Positions 35,767 through 45,471 are shown, counted from the stretch's first letter. The stretch: DNA of 64,000 nucleotides from Mariniblastus fucicola (GCF_008087665.1 NZ_CP042912.1:2542001-2606000), one strand, 5' to 3'. The notes: a model not told the origin generated them from the letters alone. Made by a program: numbers and translations.

Positions 35767-36930
35767 TTATCTGAAAATGAATGGATACGTTTGGCGGATC
35801 GCCTGGTTCAGCTTGGCCACATCGGCGGCCGGAATCGGCTGATCAAACACCTTGTAGCGGTGGATTCGGCACTCGTAGAAACGCGAGTTGGGGCCCCGGG
35901 TTCGACCGAGGACGACATCCTCGTATTCCGCAAAGTGCGGTTGCTCGTGAATGTAGTTGAATCGATCGTACTCAATGCCGTCAACATACAGGATTGCGGC
36001 TCCGCCAGATTTCCACGTGACCACGATATGGTGCCACTGGTCAAAGTCCACCGGTTTCGAGACGTCTCTGATTTTGTCTGGCTTTTGAACACCAGCGACT
36101 CGCCAACGTAACCCGTCCCGATTCTTGCGAAGGGTCAGACGCTGATAGTTGCTGTCAAGAAAGATGCTCGTGTTTTGCGACGGAAGTTTGGCCACCATTT
36201 CCAGGCTGCCTTGCGATCTGGAAACAGGAGGAAGTTCGGCGGACTGATCCATTCCGTCAAAAAGCAGATGCGCGAACTTGACGCCCGATTCCTCGGTGAC
36301 TTGCAACGTCGGTTGGCTGTCCACGAACTTGAGTTCCGTCGGGCCGGAGAAGGAAATTTTTCCATCATCGCAAACCAGCGAAACAATTGTCTTGGCGTTC
36401 AACGTAACTTCGATCGGCGTCGAAGGCGCGGGTGGCGTCGCCGATGAAGTTGTCGACGGATCCGACAGAGAGTTCTCCGGGCCCGTCGCGTCCCCTGCTT
36501 CTTTAGGCTCAGGCTCTGCCGCAACCACATCAGCAGGACTTGCCGAAGTTTGCGGATCGGATTGTGAGCCGGATTCGGCAGCCGCTGGCTCGGACGAAGG
36601 CTCTTTCGCCGATTCGGCGTCAACCAATCCTTCCGTCGTCGTTGTCAGATTCTCCGTCGGATAGTTCTTGGGCTGGTCGTCATTCAGCAGCGGGTCTTGC
36701 TCAGCCAACGACGATTCGACGTTTTCGTTGGGAGTTCTGTCAGATGGAACTTTCGCAACCGTCGCCGGCTTGCTGAAGTACAGGTATGCCAACGTGCCGG
36801 CGCAAGCGAGGAAGATTGCGAAAACTGCAGGCACCGACCACAGGGCCACTTTTTGAATTCCCTGCAGCGGTTGCGCCCCAGCTTGTCCTGTCTTTGCGAG
36901 GTTTCGATTGGATTTTCGTGCCTTGGCCAT
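35767..36930 (-). CDS. Membrane-anchored LamG/concanavalin-like domain protein
   Basis: A 387-residue protein with a basic N-terminus, a transmembrane helix (about 29-51) and a long E/P/S/T-rich linker (about 55-185). Its C-terminal domain (about 195-385) has the LamG/concanavalin-like pattern: LLFDGMDQSAELPP, FDQWHHIVVTWKSGGAAILYVDG and a final VFDQPIPAADVAKLNQ. This architecture is common in planctomycetes and suggests a glycan-binding domain held outside the membrane. ATG 36930 is used because the in-frame codon six bases upstream is GTG. The next gene is the LarA-like one. Confidence 0.75.
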   Translation of the reverse strand: MAKARKSNRNLAKTGQAGAQPLQGIQKVALWSVPAVFAIFLACAGTLAYLYFSKPATVAKVPSDRTPNENVESSLAEQDPLLNDDQPKNYPTENLTTTTEGLVDAESAKEPSSEPAAAESGSQSDPQTSASPADVVAAEPEPKEAGDATGPENSLSDPSTTSSATPPAPSTPIEVTLNAKTIVSLVCDDGKISFSGPTELKFVDSQPTLQVTEESGVKFAHLLFDGMDQSAELPPVSRSQGSLEMVAKLPSQNTSIFLDSNYQRLTLRKNRDGLRWRVAGVQKPDKIRDVSKPVDFDQWHHIVVTWKSGGAAILYVDGIEYDRFNYIHEQPHFAEYEDVVLGRTRGPNSRFYECRIHRYKVFDQPIPAADVAKLNQAIRQTYPFIFR

Positions 36931-37084
36931 TCGCACATTCTATACCTGAACATTGCCAGATGAAGTCATGGCTTCGAAAAATGGCGGCGAACCTTTTGGT
37001 GCGGCTGGCGTCATCAGATACAATGCAAATGTAACAAATCCGATCATCCTGGTAACAAAGCACGCCCGACGAGGCTGCTGGTTG

Positions 37085-38188
37085 ATGGCGAATTCGAAAT
37101 TGCGGCGACAAATTGCCTGGCAAGCCGCACGGTTGATGTACGACCGTCAGGAATCTGAGTACTACCGCGCGAAAATGAAAGCAGCAAGAATCTGCTGCAA
37201 AGGCTGGGTCAAGCCAAAAGATCTGCCGTCCAACGCCGAGATCCGCGAGGAGATCCAACACATGGCGAGGATGCTCGAAGGCGAGACCAACGATCAGCGT
37301 CTGTTTGAAATGCGAATCGAAGCACTGCGCGTGATGCGGGTGCTGGCTCAATTTCGCACTCGGCTGATCGGCAGTGTCCTAACGGGACACATTCGTTCAG
37401 GCTCCGACATCGATTTGCATGTTTTCTGTGACAGCCTCGAGTCGGTGACCGGGATTCTTGATTCGCACGGTTTCAACTACGAGATCGAGCGAAAACGTGT
37501 CGTCAAAGACGGAGAGCGGCAGGTGTACGAGCACGTCCACATCAAGGATCGTTTCGAAGTCGAGTTGACCGTCTATCCAACCAGCAAGGCGAGCTTTGTG
37601 TTTAAAAGCTCCATCACGGGGAAACCGATTGAACGGGCCAGCGAGGCGCAGCTGATTCCTTTGATGCAAAACTTTTATCCGGATGTCGATATCGAAGCCG
37701 CGATTGAAGAGAGCGAAGAAAAAATCGATCCGTTCCAGCTGTTTTACGCCTTGTTGCTTCCGCTCGAAAACGTCAAACAGAATCCGCAGTACCATCCTGA
37801 GGGTGATGCGCTGTATCACAGTCTGCAAGTTTACGATTTGGCGTGCCATGCAAACCCGTGGGACGAAGAATTTTTGCTCGCGGCGTTGCTGCATGACGTC
37901 GGGAAAGGCATCGATCCCTACGACCATGTGGATGCTGGCGTCGATGCGATTTGTGACTTCGTATCCGATCGAACTTTGTGGTTGGTGAAGCATCACATGC
38001 TGGCCCACAAGATTTTTGACCAAACGATCGGCGCGCGGAAGCGAAAGCGTTTGCAGGAAAACGAAAACTACGAAGATCTTGTCCTACTGGGACGATGTGA
38101 TCGAGAGGGCAGAAAACAGGGAATCGAAACGACTGAGCTGGAAGCAGCGTTAGAGTACATTCGCACGATTGGCCATCAGTGGGCGTAA
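37085..38188 (+). CDS. Nucleotidyltransferase-HD domain protein
   Basis: A 367-residue two-domain protein. The polymerase-beta-type nucleotidyltransferase part has IGSVLTGHIRSGSDIDLHVF (Gly96, Ser97, Asp108, Asp110), matching GS...SDxD. The HD phosphohydrolase part has YHSLQVY (His245), LLHDVGKG (His270, Asp271) and VKHHMLAHK. The combination is also seen in tRNA nucleotidyltransferase and GlnD-like proteins, but the N-terminal helical segment and overall size match neither. It probably modifies and demodifies a nucleotide, RNA or protein. ATG 37085 was chosen because the upstream extension to 36953 has no domain similarity. Confidence 0.78.
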   Translation: MANSKLRRQIAWQAARLMYDRQESEYYRAKMKAARICCKGWVKPKDLPSNAEIREEIQHMARMLEGETNDQRLFEMRIEALRVMRVLAQFRTRLIGSVLTGHIRSGSDIDLHVFCDSLESVTGILDSHGFNYEIERKRVVKDGERQVYEHVHIKDRFEVELTVYPTSKASFVFKSSITGKPIERASEAQLIPLMQNFYPDVDIEAAIEESEEKIDPFQLFYALLLPLENVKQNPQYHPEGDALYHSLQVYDLACHANPWDEEFLLAALLHDVGKGIDPYDHVDAGVDAICDFVSDRTLWLVKHHMLAHKIFDQTIGARKRKRLQENENYEDLVLLGRCDREGRKQGIETTELEAALEYIRTIGHQWA

Positions 38189-38263
38189 AATATTTTGATG
38201 CTTTGCTTTGAATCAAGGCGATTTGCGAAACGAAAACGTGAGGCTTTGGAACATTTCTATCCT

Positions 38264-38285
38264 TTTTGGAAAATCCTGTCCAAAA
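38264..38285. promoter_or_regulatory. Inverted repeat upstream of the second ECF sigma gene
   Basis: TTTTGGA (38264-38270) and TCCAAAA (38279-38285) form a perfect 7-bp inverted repeat with an 8-nt spacer, about 60 nt upstream of the sigma factor start. It could be an operator. The sequence lacks a T run and is not an obvious terminator. The support is weak. Confidence 0.3.
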
Positions 38286-38346
38286 TGGAAGCTCTGCCGC
38301 TAATTGAATACTAAACGCCATCCTCTAGCCTGAGCCGAAGCTTCCT

Positions 38347-38892
38347 TTGTCTGATTCCCCACAGCAATCTACTGAAATTGATGGGGCGAAATTTTCGCAG
38401 CTGATCATTCAGTCGCAGCGCCAAATGCGAACGCTTGTTCTGGCGATGGTTCCGGGCTGTCGCGATGTCGACGACATTTTGCAGGAGTCCTGTGCGGCGA
38501 TGTGGAAGAAAATCGATAGCTACGATTCACAGCGGCCGTTCGCGAACTGGTCGCTGGCGTTTGTACGGATGCAAACGATGGCGTGGCTGAAACGTCAGGG
38601 CCGCGACCGGTTGCGGATGAGCGGCGAAGCGATGGATTCGATCTATCAGTCAGTCGAAGAGTCGTACGAGCCGTCGCGGGATCATCGCAAAGTCAACGCG
38701 TTGGAAGACTGTTTGATGTTGTTGAACGAGTCTGAGAAAAGCCTGCTGACCAGTCGCTATGTGCACGGAGAATCGGTCGGCGAACTGGCGGAGAAAACGA
38801 GCGGTCGTACGTCGGCGGCGCTCTACAAACAGTTTGCCAGACTCCAAAGTCGGCTTTTGCGTTGCATTGAAGGAAAGTTGGGGGAACTGTGA
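38347..38892 (+). CDS. ECF sigma factor, Rhodopirellula/Verrucomicrobium family
   Basis: A 181-residue ECF sigma factor. Region 2 is visible in CRDVDDILQESCAAMWKKIDSYDSQRPFANWSLAFVRMQTMAWLKRQ. Region 4 is LNESEKSLLTSRYVHGESVGELAEKTSGRTSAALYKQFARLQSRL. The pattern matches the planctomycete/verrucomicrobial sigma family that is usually paired with a FecR-like or anti-sigma membrane protein. Translation starts at TTG 38347; no strong ribosome binding site is seen. Its stop overlaps the start of the next gene (GTGA), so the sigma factor and the membrane fusion protein are made together. Confidence 0.88.
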   Translation: MSDSPQQSTEIDGAKFSQLIIQSQRQMRTLVLAMVPGCRDVDDILQESCAAMWKKIDSYDSQRPFANWSLAFVRMQTMAWLKRQGRDRLRMSGEAMDSIYQSVEESYEPSRDHRKVNALEDCLMLLNESEKSLLTSRYVHGESVGELAEKTSGRTSAALYKQFARLQSRLLRCIEGKLGEL

Positions 38893-41852
38893 TGTCGGAT
38901 ATTCAGGACCGCGTTGCGTTGCTTGGACAGCGTGCCGGAGACGGCTGCGAAGAGGCGTTGCGCGAACTCGATCAGTTAATCTGCAGTGATCCGCGAGCAA
39001 AGAAAGCATGGCTGGAACTTGCGTGGCTGTCGGCACAGTTGCCTTTGACTGCAACGCTGTGCGGACATGTTGTCGCGAAGCAGAACCAAAGCCCGCGATC
39101 TTCTACGACGAGTCTGACTCGATGGCTTGCAATTGCCGCGACATTGTTGATGGCGACCGGAATCGCCTACGTGGTGTTCTTTTCCAGTCGCAACTCAGAA
39201 AGCGAATTGGCTCAGGGGCAATCGCCCGGACCTGACCTTGTCGAGAAAGCTAACGACGTTTTCGACGCGAACACGTTAGAGGAGTCCGCCGAAACGGAAG
39301 TGATTCTCGCGTCGCCAGCCCAGCCCGAGTTCAACAATCTGGCTCATCCTGCCAATCGCGGCGGGCTCAAAGGCGGCGTGGTCGTTAATGATGATCCGTT
39401 GCCGGAGGTGATCTCTTTCAACTTCCACGTGCGGCCGATCCTTTCGGAAAACTGTTACTACTGCCATGGCCCGGATCCGAATCATCGTGAAGCCGACCTT
39501 CGACTGGATACCAGTGAAGGTGCCGAGTCAGTCGTCGAAGTCGGACATCCGCAAGACAGCGAACTGATCTCCCGAATTCTCGACGAAGATCCGGGCTCTC
39601 AAATGCCGCCGCCAGAAAGTGGTCGCGTGATCTCGGAACGGCAAAAGCGAATTCTTGCGGCGTGGATCGAGCAGGGAGCCAAATACGAATCGCATTGGGC
39701 GTTCACAAAAGTCCAGCGGCCTGAGTTGCCGTCGGTGAAAGACGATCGTTGGCCTCGCAATGAAATTGATCAATTTGTATTGGCAAAACTCGAATCAAAA
39801 GACATCGATCCATCCAAACGCGCTGAACCGGAAGTTCTCGTGCGGCGAATGTATCTGGACTTGATCGGGCTGCCTCCGACGCCGGAGCAATCTCAGGAGT
39901 TTTGCGAATCTTTCCAAAACGACAGCGACGCGGCGATCGACAGCCTCGCGGACAAGCTGCTGGCTAGCGAGCACTACGGAGAGCGGATGGCATTGCCGTG
40001 GCTCGACGCGGCCCGCTATTCGGACTCAAACGGCTTCCAGCAGGATGGCGATCGGGCTCAGTGGCCGTGGCGAGACTGGGTCGTGGATGCTTATAACGAC
40101 AACATGCCCTTCGATCAGTTTACGATCGAACAGTTGGCGGGCGATCTGCTGCCGGAACCCACCAGGAAACAACTCATTGCAACGGCGTTCAATCGCAATC
40201 ATATGCTCAACGGCGAAGGCGGTGCGATTGTCGAAGAGCAGCGGAATAATTACGTTTTCGATCGCGTGGACACCACGGCGACGACCTGGCTGGGGCTGAC
40301 GATGGCCTGTGCTCAATGCCACGACCACAAATACGATCCGATTACCCACGAAGATTACTATCAGTTCTTCGCTTATTTTAACAACGTCGACGAAAACGGC
40401 GGCGTGAATGTCCGCAATGGAAGACTGCAAGTTGGCACTCCTTTTATCGACAATCCGACTGAGGAGCAGACTCGACAGCTGGAAACGATCGAAGCAGAGA
40501 TTGCTCCCGTGAATCAATCTCTGTCGGACGCAGACGCCGAAATTACGAAAGCTTTGCGGGCTTGGGAAGACAAGAATCGGGATGATCCGCCGTCGATGAA
40601 TCGTAACGTTTTCAATGCACTGAAGAAGACGCCTGAAGAACGCAACCGCGGCGAAGAAAAACTGCTCAAGGATTGGTACTTGCTGAACGCCGCCAAAGAT
40701 CAGTGGAAGCAGTTGAAGCAAAAACAGAATGCGTTGTACAGCAAAAAGTCCGGTGTCAAATCCACGGTCGTGACCGTGATGATCATGCGAGACCGCAAGA
40801 AGCCTCGCAAGACGACGATTTTTGATCGAGGCGCCTACGATGCTCCCACGGAAGAAGTTGCGGCAAACGTGCCGCACTTTTTGCCTCCGCTTCCAGAGGG
40901 GGCCGACGCCAATCGTTTATCGTTGGCCAAATGGCTGGTCGATCGAGACAATCCTTTGACCAGTCGCGTCGCAGTGAATCGATACTGGCAAACGTTTTTC
41001 GGTATCGGCATCGTGAAGACGTCGGAAGACTTCGGCGTTCAGAGCGAGCTGCCGAGTCATCCGGATTTGCTGGACTGGTTGGCGGTTGAGTTCATGGAAA
41101 GTGGCTGGGACGTCAAGCATATGCATCGCTTGATTGTCACGTCGGAAACTTATTTGCAAAGTTCCCGTTTCCGTGCCGATCTGCACGACGTCGACCCGGA
41201 AAATCGCTTGCTGGCTCGCAGTCCGCGGTTTCGTCTGCCTACGACTTTGATTCGCGATGCAGCTTTGTCGACATCCGGGCTGTTGCACAAGCAGATTGGT
41301 GGCCCGCCAGTTTATCCGTGGCAGCCAGACGGTTTGTGGCGGGAGTTCAGTCTGGAAAAATTTGCCTACAAACCATCAACTGGTGACAGTCTTCATCGCC
41401 GAAGCCTGTACACGTTTTGGCGTCGCACGGTGGCTCCGCCGAACATGTTCGATTCGGCAAATCGTCAGGCTTGTACGGTCAAGCTTTCCCGAACCAACAC
41501 GCCGCTGCAGGCTTTGGTATTGCTCAACGATCCAGTTTTTGTGGAAGCCTTCTGCGGCTTGGCCAGCATGGTGCTGAGCCAATCGCCCGGAAGCGATGAG
41601 CAGATTGTCAGGCTTGCCTTTGAGCATGCGACGGGGCGGAAGCCCAACCAGGCGGAGCTTGGCTCGTTGCTGTCGGCGTTGGAAGACAGCCGGGAGTTTT
41701 ATGCGGAACATGTTGATGACGCGGCGGCCTATGTTTCGATCGGCGAAGCTGTTGCAGTCCCAGAAGACGATCAGGCGAAAGTTACGCTCGCTTCGTTGGC
41801 AAGCGTGGTTCAAATCATCATGAACACTGATGAGTTCATGACTCGGGAGTAA
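38889..41852 (+). CDS. Anti-sigma-like/cytochrome c/DUF1549/DUF1553 membrane fusion protein
   Basis: A 987-residue protein with an unusual layout. Residues 1-75 form a short cytoplasmic helical domain (RVALLGQRAGDGCEEALRELDQL...AWLELAWLSAQL) resembling the N-termini of FecR-like anti-sigma proteins. A transmembrane helix lies at about 77-98. After a linker comes a planctomycete cytochrome c (PSCyt1) haem motif NCYYCHGPDP (Cys189, Cys192, His193), then DUF1549 (PSCyt2, about 285-495) and DUF1553 (PSD1, about 700-960). DUF1549/DUF1553 proteins usually begin with a signal peptide. Coupling here to an ECF sigma gene by a 4-nt overlap suggests that the exported part senses or acts on a substrate while the inner part holds the sigma factor. 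GTG 38889 and ATG 38892 are both possible starts. Confidence 0.85.
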   Translation: MMSDIQDRVALLGQRAGDGCEEALRELDQLICSDPRAKKAWLELAWLSAQLPLTATLCGHVVAKQNQSPRSSTTSLTRWLAIAATLLMATGIAYVVFFSSRNSESELAQGQSPGPDLVEKANDVFDANTLEESAETEVILASPAQPEFNNLAHPANRGGLKGGVVVNDDPLPEVISFNFHVRPILSENCYYCHGPDPNHREADLRLDTSEGAESVVEVGHPQDSELISRILDEDPGSQMPPPESGRVISERQKRILAAWIEQGAKYESHWAFTKVQRPELPSVKDDRWPRNEIDQFVLAKLESKDIDPSKRAEPEVLVRRMYLDLIGLPPTPEQSQEFCESFQNDSDAAIDSLADKLLASEHYGERMALPWLDAARYSDSNGFQQDGDRAQWPWRDWVVDAYNDNMPFDQFTIEQLAGDLLPEPTRKQLIATAFNRNHMLNGEGGAIVEEQRNNYVFDRVDTTATTWLGLTMACAQCHDHKYDPITHEDYYQFFAYFNNVDENGGVNVRNGRLQVGTPFIDNPTEEQTRQLETIEAEIAPVNQSLSDADAEITKALRAWEDKNRDDPPSMNRNVFNALKKTPEERNRGEEKLLKDWYLLNAAKDQWKQLKQKQNALYSKKSGVKSTVVTVMIMRDRKKPRKTTIFDRGAYDAPTEEVAANVPHFLPPLPEGADANRLSLAKWLVDRDNPLTSRVAVNRYWQTFFGIGIVKTSEDFGVQSELPSHPDLLDWLAVEFMESGWDVKHMHRLIVTSETYLQSSRFRADLHDVDPENRLLARSPRFRLPTTLIRDAALSTSGLLHKQIGGPPVYPWQPDGLWREFSLEKFAYKPSTGDSLHRRSLYTFWRRTVAPPNMFDSANRQACTVKLSRTNTPLQALVLLNDPVFVEAFCGLASMVLSQSPGSDEQIVRLAFEHATGRKPNQAELGSLLSALEDSREFYAEHVDDAAAYVSIGEAVAVPEDDQAKVTLASLASVVQIIMNTDEFMTRE

Positions 41853-41859
41853 GGTAACG

Positions 41860-43311
41860 ATGAATCCAATTGACCAGAACCACCAACACAATACCCGACG
41901 TCAATTCTTCGGCCGATCAGCGACCGGAATCGGCGCGGCAGCGTTGGCAACGATGTTTGCGCAGAAAAGTGCCTCGGGAAAAGATGCAAACGGCATCCTT
42001 GGCGGCGGACATCATCCGGCAAAAGCAAAACGCGTCATCTATCTAATGATGAGCGGCGGGCCGTCTCACGTCGACATGTTTGACTACAAGCCCGAGCTCG
42101 AGAAACGTCGCGGCGAACAGTTGCCTGATTCAGTACGTCAGGGCCAGCGGCTGACCACGATGACCAGCGGGCAGAAACAGCTTCCTGTCCTGCCGCCGTT
42201 AAAGCCGTTTCGTCCGCGAGGCAAATCCGGAATGATGTTGTCCGATCTGATTCCGTACACCGGAGAGATTGCGGACGATATTTGTCTGGTCAAGTCGATG
42301 AACACCGAAGCGATCAACCATGCTCCGGCGGCAACTTTCTTTCTCACCGGTTCGCAGATTCCCGGTCGGCCGAGTATGGGAGCGTGGTTGTCTTACGGGC
42401 TGGGAAATTTGAACGACAACTTGCCGTCGTTCGTTGTGATGAACTCGCGCGATAAAGAAAATACTTGCGGACAACTGCTGTACGACTACTACTGGGGCAG
42501 CGGGTTTATCCCGTCGCAACATCAAGGCGTCCGTTTCCGCGGCGGCGGCGATCCCGTGCTGTATCTTTCCAATCCAAAAGGCATGCCGCGGCCACTACGG
42601 CGTAAAATGCTGGACCGTTTGGCGGAACTGAATCAGGAAAAGCTGAACGACTACGGCGATCCCGAGATTGAGGCCCGGATCAAACAATACGAGATGGCGT
42701 ACCGAATGCAAACCAGCGTTCCGGAAGTCGTCGATGTTTCCAACGAGCCAAAACACATCCTCGACATGTACGGTCCGGACGTTCACCGCGTCGGTTCGTT
42801 CGCGCGGAACTGTTTGTTGGCGCGGAAGCTGGCGGAACAGGACGTTCGTTTTATTCAGCTGATGCACATCGGATGGGACCAGCACGGAAACATTCCGACG
42901 CAACTGGAAATTCAGTGCAAAGACACTGATCAACCTGCAGCGGCTTTGGTTCAGGATCTCAAGCAGCGAGGCCTGCTGGACGACACGCTGGTCATCTTCG
43001 GTGGCGAATTTGGTCGCACGGTTTTCGGCCAGGGCGATATCACTAACAAAAAGAAACATGGCCGCGACCACCACGGCCGCGCTTTTAGTCTCTGGATGGC
43101 CGGCGGTGGAGTCAAGCCAGGGTTTCAGTACGGCGAAACCTGTCCGTATGCGTGGAATGTTGTCGACAACGGAGTCCACGTTCACGATTGGCAGGCGACG
43201 GTGCTGCATCTGTTGGGGATCGACCACGAACTGCTCACGTATCGATACCAGGGCCGGCGATTTCGTCTAACGGACGTCCATGGCCACGTTGTTGATGATA
43301 TCATTTCCTGA
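41860..43311 (+). CDS. DUF1501 protein, Tat-exported
   Basis: A 483-residue DUF1501 protein (alkaline-phosphatase/sulfatase superfamily). The N-terminus has a twin-arginine signal (TRRQFFGRSATGIGAAALATMF). The body shows MSGGPSHVDMFDYKP, then GWDQHGN, FGGEFGRT and GRDHHGRAFSLWMAGGGVKPG, with the conserved Asp/His residues expected to bind metal. DUF1553/DUF1501 gene pairs are abundant in planctomycetes, and their substrate is not established. It starts 7 nt after the fusion protein stop with AAGG as ribosome binding site, so it belongs to the sigma-factor operon. Confidence 0.92.
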   Translation: MNPIDQNHQHNTRRQFFGRSATGIGAAALATMFAQKSASGKDANGILGGGHHPAKAKRVIYLMMSGGPSHVDMFDYKPELEKRRGEQLPDSVRQGQRLTTMTSGQKQLPVLPPLKPFRPRGKSGMMLSDLIPYTGEIADDICLVKSMNTEAINHAPAATFFLTGSQIPGRPSMGAWLSYGLGNLNDNLPSFVVMNSRDKENTCGQLLYDYYWGSGFIPSQHQGVRFRGGGDPVLYLSNPKGMPRPLRRKMLDRLAELNQEKLNDYGDPEIEARIKQYEMAYRMQTSVPEVVDVSNEPKHILDMYGPDVHRVGSFARNCLLARKLAEQDVRFIQLMHIGWDQHGNIPTQLEIQCKDTDQPAAALVQDLKQRGLLDDTLVIFGGEFGRTVFGQGDITNKKKHGRDHHGRAFSLWMAGGGVKPGFQYGETCPYAWNVVDNGVHVHDWQATVLHLLGIDHELLTYRYQGRRFRLTDVHGHVVDDIIS

Positions 43312-43385
43312 TCGCGTCATTCGGTGGACGTTATTGGGTGTCGCCGGATTTGGTGTCATTTTCAAATGCCTAAGTAAATATCCAG

Positions 43386-43967
43386 ATGTTGTTTCTTCCT
43401 GCTCTTTTATTCGGACTGCTGGTCCAATGTCTTATTGGGTCTCTGATTGGCGCTGTAATCCTGCGAGCCGCGTGCTCGCTGTTCAACAGATTCTTCGGTG
43501 GTGAAAATGAAGTCGTTCCAACGCATCAACCACCGGTTAAACTCGAAGTCGATATCGATGTCTCATCTGAAGCTCCCGTATCTTTCGACAGCCCCTATGC
43601 GTCTCCGACGACACCGCTTGCTGCTGGCTATCCCGATCGTCCACCCTGCAAGTTTGGCGTCCCATCCCCCAGTTTTGGCAACGCGTTTCTGATTTGTTTG
43701 TCCACGACGCTGATCCAGAATTTCATTGGATTCGCGGTCGGGTTTGCGGCTTCCTATTTCGTGGGCGGCAACAACTGGTTGGCTATTATTTTGCAGCTTG
43801 GCGTCATGCTGATCGGGTTTCTTGTGTTGACAGCCATGGTCAAGATTCAGCTGCCTACGACGGTTGGCCGGGCTCTGGGAGTCGCGAGCCTCTTCTTTCT
43901 GGTCACAATTGCGATCGTAGCGATTTTGGCGGCCATCATCGCCGCGGTAATGTACGGAACCATGTAA
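43386..43967 (+). CDS. Small polytopic membrane protein, function unknown
   Basis: A 193-residue protein with a hydrophobic N-terminal helix (about 3-33), a polar P/S-rich loop (40-95) and about three further membrane helices (100-193). I do not recognise a family. The coding pattern and clear membrane topology suggest a real gene. It sits 74 nt after the DUF1501 gene and 205 nt before cpaF and may be an independent unit. No clear ribosome binding site precedes ATG 43386. Confidence 0.6.
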   Translation: MLFLPALLFGLLVQCLIGSLIGAVILRAACSLFNRFFGGENEVVPTHQPPVKLEVDIDVSSEAPVSFDSPYASPTTPLAAGYPDRPPCKFGVPSPSFGNAFLICLSTTLIQNFIGFAVGFAASYFVGGNNWLAIILQLGVMLIGFLVLTAMVKIQLPTTVGRALGVASLFFLVTIAIVAILAAIIAAVMYGTM

Positions 43968-43987
43968 ATGTCGCGATGCATGGTTCC
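43956..43987 (+). terminator. Possible terminator hairpin after the small membrane protein gene
   Basis: GGAACCATG (43956-43964) pairs with CATGGTTCC (43979-43987), giving a 9-bp stem with a 14-nt loop and a short TTT run after it. The left arm overlaps the stop codon region. The T run is weak. Confidence 0.4.
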
Positions 43988-44172
43988 TTTAGCGTTTCTT
44001 GAATTTTTCCCGCTAAATGTTCTGTATCAGTCATTGCTTGCCCGTCCGGTAAATTCCTGAAACTCCTGAGCTATTTTCCGGACCAGGTTTGACCCGTGAG
44101 GTACCTTTTCCAGACCCCGCAGTATCGGGATTGCGCACGGTCTGTAATCAAAACGTACTTCCACGGATTGTC

Positions 44173-45471
44173 ATGAGTACTAACGCAGCAGCTGTATCGG
44201 AATACGATCAACTCAAACAGCGAATTCACCAGAAGCTGATCGGCAAACTCGACCTCAGCAAGGTCAACGATCTTGATGGTGAAGTTTTCAAACGCGAGAT
44301 TCGCGGAATCGTCGAAAGACTCTGCGACAGCGAGCAAAACCTGCTCAATCGCAACGAGCGTGATCGGCTGGTCGAAGAAGTTCTCGACGAAACGTTCGGG
44401 CTTGGTCCATTGGAGATTCTGCTGAAGGATCCAAAGATCAGCGATATTCTGATCAACGGTCCCAAGAACATCTACGCGGAACGCGGCGGAAAGATGGAAA
44501 AGACCAACGTCATTTTCCGCGACAACGCTCACCTGTTGCAGATCATTGACCGCATCGTTTCGAAGGTCGGCCGTCGTGTCGATGAAACCTGCCCGATGGT
44601 GGATGCTCGATTGACGGACGGTTCTCGTGTCAACGCGATTATTCCTCCGCTGGCACTGGACGGTGCCGCGATGTCAATTCGTCGTTTCGGTTCAAATCCA
44701 CTGAAACTCGAAGACCTGCTCAACTTCAAAGCCTTCACTCCCGAAATGGTGATGCTGCTTGAAGGAGCCATGAAAGCCCGTCTGAACATTATCATCTCCG
44801 GTGGTACAGGTTCTGGTAAGACGACCCTGTTGAACACGCTGTCCAGCTTTATCTCTAACGAAGACCGTATCGTTACGATTGAAGACGCGGCTGAAATTCA
44901 GCTGCAGCAGGATCACGTTGTGCGTCTGGAAACTCGACCACCGAACATCGAAGGCAAGGGACAGGTCACCGCGACGGATCTGGTGAAAAACTGCCTTCGT
45001 ATGCGTCCTGAAAGAATCATCATCGGTGAGTGTCGTGGTCCTGAAACGCTTGACATGCTTCAGGCGATGAATACGGGTCACGAAGGTTCGCTGACCACAA
45101 CGCACGCCAACACGCCGCGTGACTGCATCGCTCGTATGGAGACGATGATCATGATGGGCGGCTTCGACCTTCCGATCAAAGCCATGCGTACTCAGATCGC
45201 AAGTGCCGTCGACCTGATCGTTCAGGCCAACCGTTTGCAAGGTGGACCTCGTAAGATCACGGCGATCACGGAAGTCTGCGGTATGGAGAACGACACGATC
45301 ATCATGCAGGACATCTTCAAGTTCGTCAAAGAAGGTGTGGATGAAAATGGTCGTGCGAAAGGCAAGTTCATCAGTACTGGTGTTCGTCCAAAGTGTATGG
45401 ACAAGCTGGAGCAGATGGGCATCAAATTGCCGGCCAGTATTTTCCGCGAACGCGTCATGATGGAAGACTAG
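44173..45471 (+). CDS. cpaF: Tad/type IV pilus secretion ATPase CpaF (TadA)
   Basis: A 432-residue hexameric ATPase that powers Tad pilus assembly. It has an N-terminal helical domain and the segment [33 protein letters not shown]. The Walker A motif is [14 protein letters not shown], followed by [37 protein letters not shown] (Walker B region) and [21 protein letters not shown] 44173 is preferred over the upstream in-frame start at 44089 because it opens the family-like [19 protein letters not shown]. It is the first of three consecutive tad genes, followed by tadB after 114 nt. Confidence 0.93.
   Translation: MSTNAAAVSEYDQLKQRIHQKLIGKLDLSKVNDLDGEVFKREIRGIVERLCDSEQNLLNRNERDRLVEEVLDETFGLGPLEILLKDPKISDILINGPKNIYAERGGKMEKTNVIFRDNAHLLQIIDRIVSKVGRRVDETCPMVDARLTDGSRVNAIIPPLALDGAAMSIRRFGSNPLKLEDLLNFKAFTPEMVMLLEGAMKARLNIIISGGTGSGKTTLLNTLSSFISNEDRIVTIEDAAEIQLQQDHVVRLETRPPNIEGKGQVTATDLVKNCLRMRPERIIIGECRGPETLDMLQAMNTGHEGSLTTTHANTPRDCIARMETMIMMGGFDLPIKAMRTQIASAVDLIVQANRLQGGPRKITAITEVCGMENDTIIMQDIFKFVKEGVDENGRAKGKFISTGVRPKCMDKLEQMGIKLPASIFRERVMMED

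Noticed and set aside
36953-37084. N-terminal extension of the nucleotidyltransferase-HD gene
   Set aside because: No domain similarity. The segment overlaps the promoter region of the divergent LamG-like gene.
38248-38280. GGAAC-type ECF promoter before the second sigma gene
   Set aside because: GGAAC at 38248-38252 resembles a -35 box, but no good -10 partner lies 16-17 nt away.
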